A stretch of DNA of 9,025 bases from Capsulimonas sp. (GTDB lineage: Bacteria; Armatimonadota; Armatimonadia; Armatimonadales; Capsulimonadaceae), in NCBI GenBank assembly GCA_025963815.1, contig JAOQAA010000174.1, forward strand, positions 1-9,025. The letters are read 5' to 3'. Shown piece by piece: positions 6,444-9,025 of this stretch (the stretch's first letter is position 1; each line of letters starts with the position of its first letter). A program made the position numbers and the translations under genes. The notes under the pieces are model-generated. The model worked only from the letters and a program-made list of their open reading frames with translations. It was not told the DNA's origin and did not search any database.

Positions 6444-9025
6444 ATGAACGTTTACGATAACTCGCAAAATACCAGCGTCCTCACCGATGCTCCTCCAGCC
6501 GAACAAACGGCAATTTACTGGGACAGTACGCGTCCGGAAGCCGAGCGGATCGCCGATCTGCTTGGCCGCATGACTCTGCTGGAAAAGGCGCGTCAGCTCG
6601 ATCTCTACATGGGCGAGCACTTCGTCGATCAAATGCGCAATCATACGATGATGGCGCTGGACGCCAAGTTCGACGAAGCGTCCGCGGAGACGTTGCTGGG
6701 GGACGCTGGGGTCGGGGCTATCCATGATCTCTACCCGCCCACCTCGGAAATTCCCAACGCCGTGCAAGACTGGATCCGCAAAAACTCCCGTCTTGGCATT
6801 CCCGTGCTATTCGCCGAGGAGGCGCTGCACGGCCTGTGCTCGCCCGGCAATACTTCGTTTCCGCAGTCCATAGGCCTGGCGTCTACTTGGAATCCGGCGC
6901 TGATTGAAAGAGTGGGGGCGGTAGTCGGCGCGGAAATGCGGGCGTCCAATATCCACTTCGCCTTTGGCCCTGTCTTCGATGTGGCGCGCGATCCGCGCTG
7001 GGGGCGCACGGAGGAGACTTACGGTGAAGACCCGCACCTAGTGGCCCGGATCGGAGTCGCCTTTATCAAAGGGATGCAGGGCGAGACGCTTGCGAGCGAC
7101 CATACCGCCGCCGCCGAGCCCAAGCATTTCGCGGGGCATGGCGCGCCGGAAGGCGGACGCAACACGGCGCCGCTGCATGCCGGACCGCGCGAGATGGCCG
7201 AGACCATGCTGCCGCCCTTTGAGGCGGCGATCCGCGAATGCGGCGTGCTTGGGATCATGTGCGCCTACCACGAGATCGATGGCGTGCCCTGCGCGGCGAA
7301 TGGCGATCTTCTCACGGGCATCCTGCGCGACCAATGGGGATTCGAGGGGATGGTGCTTTCGGATCTGGGCGCTATTCGCTTGCTGCTGGAGCGCCATCGC
7401 GTCGCGGTCGATCCCGCCGACGCGGTCCGGCAGGCGCTCACCGCCGGCATGGACATGCAGTATTACGATTTCGATCATGACGTCTTCGAGGCCGCGATCA
7501 TCGGCGGCGTCGAGAGCGGCGCACTGCCCATCGAAGTTGTCGATCAGGCCGTGTCCCGCGTGCTGCGCCTCAAATTTCGTCTTGGCTTGTTTGAAAACCC
7601 GATGATCGATACGGCGTTAGCCTATCGTGTGAAGCTGAGCGCGGAGCACCGCGAGGTCAACTTGCAGGCGGCGCGCGAATCGATCTGCCTGCTGAAGAAC
7701 GACGGCGCGCTGCTTCCGCTGCGCAAGGATCTGCCCCGCATTGCCGTGCTTGGCCCGAACGCCGCGCATGCGCGGTCGGGTGACTATTCCAGCAGCGGCG
7801 GAGGAGAGGCGATTTCGCTGCTCGCCGGCGTCCAATCCGCCGTCTCGTCGAGTACGGAAGTGCTGTTCGCGGACGGAACCGGCGCCTCCACCAGCGCTTC
7901 AGCTCTCCCGGAGCGCTGGCTGAGCCACGACGACGGGATGGGACTGCGCGCCGAGCTCTTTGTGAATGCGAACATGGACACGGAGCCGCTGGTGCGCCGC
8001 GTCGATCCGACCATCGATTTCAACTGGGTGGCCGCGCTTCCCGCAGCGGGCATTCCCGTGGACGGCTTCTCCGTTCGCTGGTCCGGCGTCCTGACCCCCG
8101 ATGTTACTGCCGACGGCTATTTCAGTATTCCGCCGCAGGACATCATGCGTGTCTGGCTGGACGATGATCTGATCCTCAACAGCTGGGAGCCGGGCGCTGC
8201 TCTCCAAAAACCGGTCTCTCTGGAGGCCGGGCGCTCCTACGCGCTCACCGTCGAATACCGAAAGATGAGCGGGGGCGCCAGCGTTCGCGTCGGCTGGGCG
8301 CAGAAGGCGGGCGATCTGGAAGCGGCGGTGGCGCTCGCCGCCGACGCTGATGTCGCGATTGTCGCCCTCGGCGAGCCTCCCGGCATCTCCGGTGAAGGCA
8401 TGGATCGCTCGAATATCGATCTGCCCGAAGATCAAATGCAGCTTCTCAAAGCCGTCCACGCGACCGGAACACCAGTCGTCGTTGTCCTGATGAATGGCCG
8501 GCCGCTGACGATCAACTGGGCCGCCGAAAATATTCCTTCGATCGTGGAAGCCTGGTACCCATCGGAAGTCGGCGGCGAGGCGCTCGCGGAAGTGCTGTTT
8601 GGCGACTACAACCCCGCCGGCCGTCTCCCGGTCACGTTCCCGAAATCCCTAGGTCAGCTGCCGCTGACCTACGACCACAAGCACAGCACCGAAGCGCGCT
8701 ATGTCGATCTTGACTGGCGTCCGCTGTTCCCCTTCGGACACGGTCTCAGCTACACGCAATTTGCATACACGAACCTCACTGTCGAGCCGGAAGAAACCAC
8801 CGCGACAAAGTTCACGGTCTCGGTCACGGTGACAAACATTGGCGACCGCGACGGCGATGAAGTCGTCCAGCTCTACCTGCGCGACGTCGTCGCCAGCGTC
8901 ACCACTCCGGTCCGCCTGCTCAAAGCATTTGAACGTATCCACTTGAAAGCCGGCGAGCAGCGAACCCTCTCGTTCTCTCTGGGGCACCGCGAACTATCAC
9001 TGATCGACCGCCAGATGAACCGGGT
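6444..9025 (+). CDS. GH3 family beta-glycosidase with PA14 insert, 3' end beyond window
   Basis: The frame is open for 860 codons to the window edge. An in-frame TAA (6438-6440) just upstream fixes the start near ATG 6444. The order is: GH3 N-terminal TIM barrel (about 25-370) with EEALHG, DPRWGRTEETYGEDP (183-197), PKHFAGHG (K227, H228) and the predicted nucleophile D307 in MVLSDLGAI; GH3 C-terminal alpha/beta domain from about 400; a PA14 domain inserted at about 493-620; return to the GH3 C domain with probable acid/base E651 (GEGMDR); and an FnIII-like domain from about 785 (VTNIGDRDGDEVVQLYL). Only some tens of residues should be missing. The family releases terminal glucose, xylose or related sugars from beta-linked oligosaccharides, and PA14 in GH3 enzymes often shapes the substrate pocket. 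No signal peptide is visible, so it is probably cytoplasmic. The ribosome site (GGA near 6432) is weak. Probably co-transcribed with the GH116 gene. Confidence 0.92.
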   Translation, partial: MNVYDNSQNTSVLTDAPPAEQTAIYWDSTRPEAERIADLLGRMTLLEKARQLDLYMGEHFVDQMRNHTMMALDAKFDEASAETLLGDAGVGAIHDLYPPTSEIPNAVQDWIRKNSRLGIPVLFAEEALHGLCSPGNTSFPQSIGLASTWNPALIERVGAVVGAEMRASNIHFAFGPVFDVARDPRWGRTEETYGEDPHLVARIGVAFIKGMQGETLASDHTAAAEPKHFAGHGAPEGGRNTAPLHAGPREMAETMLPPFEAAIRECGVLGIMCAYHEIDGVPCAANGDLLTGILRDQWGFEGMVLSDLGAIRLLLERHRVAVDPADAVRQALTAGMDMQYYDFDHDVFEAAIIGGVESGALPIEVVDQAVSRVLRLKFRLGLFENPMIDTALAYRVKLSAEHREVNLQAARESICLLKNDGALLPLRKDLPRIAVLGPNAAHARSGDYSSSGGGEAISLLAGVQSAVSSSTEVLFADGTGASTSASALPERWLSHDDGMGLRAELFVNANMDTEPLVRRVDPTIDFNWVAALPAAGIPVDGFSVRWSGVLTPDVTADGYFSIPPQDIMRVWLDDDLILNSWEPGAALQKPVSLEAGRSYALTVEYRKMSGGASVRVGWAQKAGDLEAAVALAADADVAIVALGEPPGISGEGMDRSNIDLPEDQMQLLKAVHATGTPVVVVLMNGRPLTINWAAENIPSIVEAWYPSEVGGEALAEVLFGDYNPAGRLPVTFPKSLGQLPLTYDHKHSTEARYVDLDWRPLFPFGHGLSYTQFAYTNLTVEPEETTATKFTVSVTVTNIGDRDGDEVVQLYLRDVVASVTTPVRLLKAFERIHLKAGEQRTLSFSLGHRELSLIDRQMNR

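Noticed and set aside
7090..7605. 171-residue open frame on the + strand within the GH3 gene
   Set aside because: It is an out-of-frame shadow rich in Arg, Ser, Ala and Pro. The GH3 frame is uninterrupted across it and carries the catalytic motifs.

Overview
The window reads as a carbohydrate-degradation locus from a bacterium with GC-rich coding DNA. The best guess for the host is Armatimonadota (Capsulimonas-like). This rests on the first gene, a DUF1559-type pseudopilin whose N-terminus (a [24 protein letters not shown] helix followed by [13 protein letters not shown]) and H-X9-DG motif are of the kind these bacteria carry in many copies. Planctomycetota and Lentisphaerota carry the same family, so the phylum call is an inference. 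All real genes are on the + strand. The long minus-strand open frames are shadows of these GC-rich genes.

Layout: 1-205 is an AT-rich leader with a plausible sigma-70-like promoter (97-125) and a clear ribosome binding site. 206-1036 encodes the pseudopilin and is closed by a strong intrinsic terminator (1066-1103). Next come three closely spaced same-strand genes with 43-49 base gaps and no terminator between them: a secreted right-handed beta-helix protein of the pectate-lyase-3 type (1138-2895), a secreted glycoside hydrolase of the GH116/DUF608 type (2945-6400), and a GH3 beta-glycosidase with a PA14 insert (6444 to beyond the window edge). They are probably one transcript.

The most notable feature is an in-frame amber codon (TAG, 5345-5347) inside the GH116 catalytic domain. 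The frame continues without a shift for another 350 sense codons of clearly homologous sequence. These cover the end of the catalytic barrel and a second F5/8C (discoidin/CBM32-like) module, and end at TAG 6398-6400. The gene is therefore a nonsense-interrupted pseudogene, a sequencing or assembly error, or a case of stop-codon readthrough. The sequence alone cannot decide. The GH116 also has an F5/8C-like module inserted between its N-terminal beta-sandwich and its catalytic barrel, so the full-length reading has two such modules.

As a working model (inference), the beta-helix protein and the GH116 act outside the cytoplasm on a plant or microbial polysaccharide. The GH3 has no signal peptide and would finish short oligosaccharides in the cytoplasm. 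The neighbouring pseudopilin could be a cell-surface or secretion-associated partner. No transporter, regulator, mobile element, CRISPR array, tRNA or rRNA was seen.
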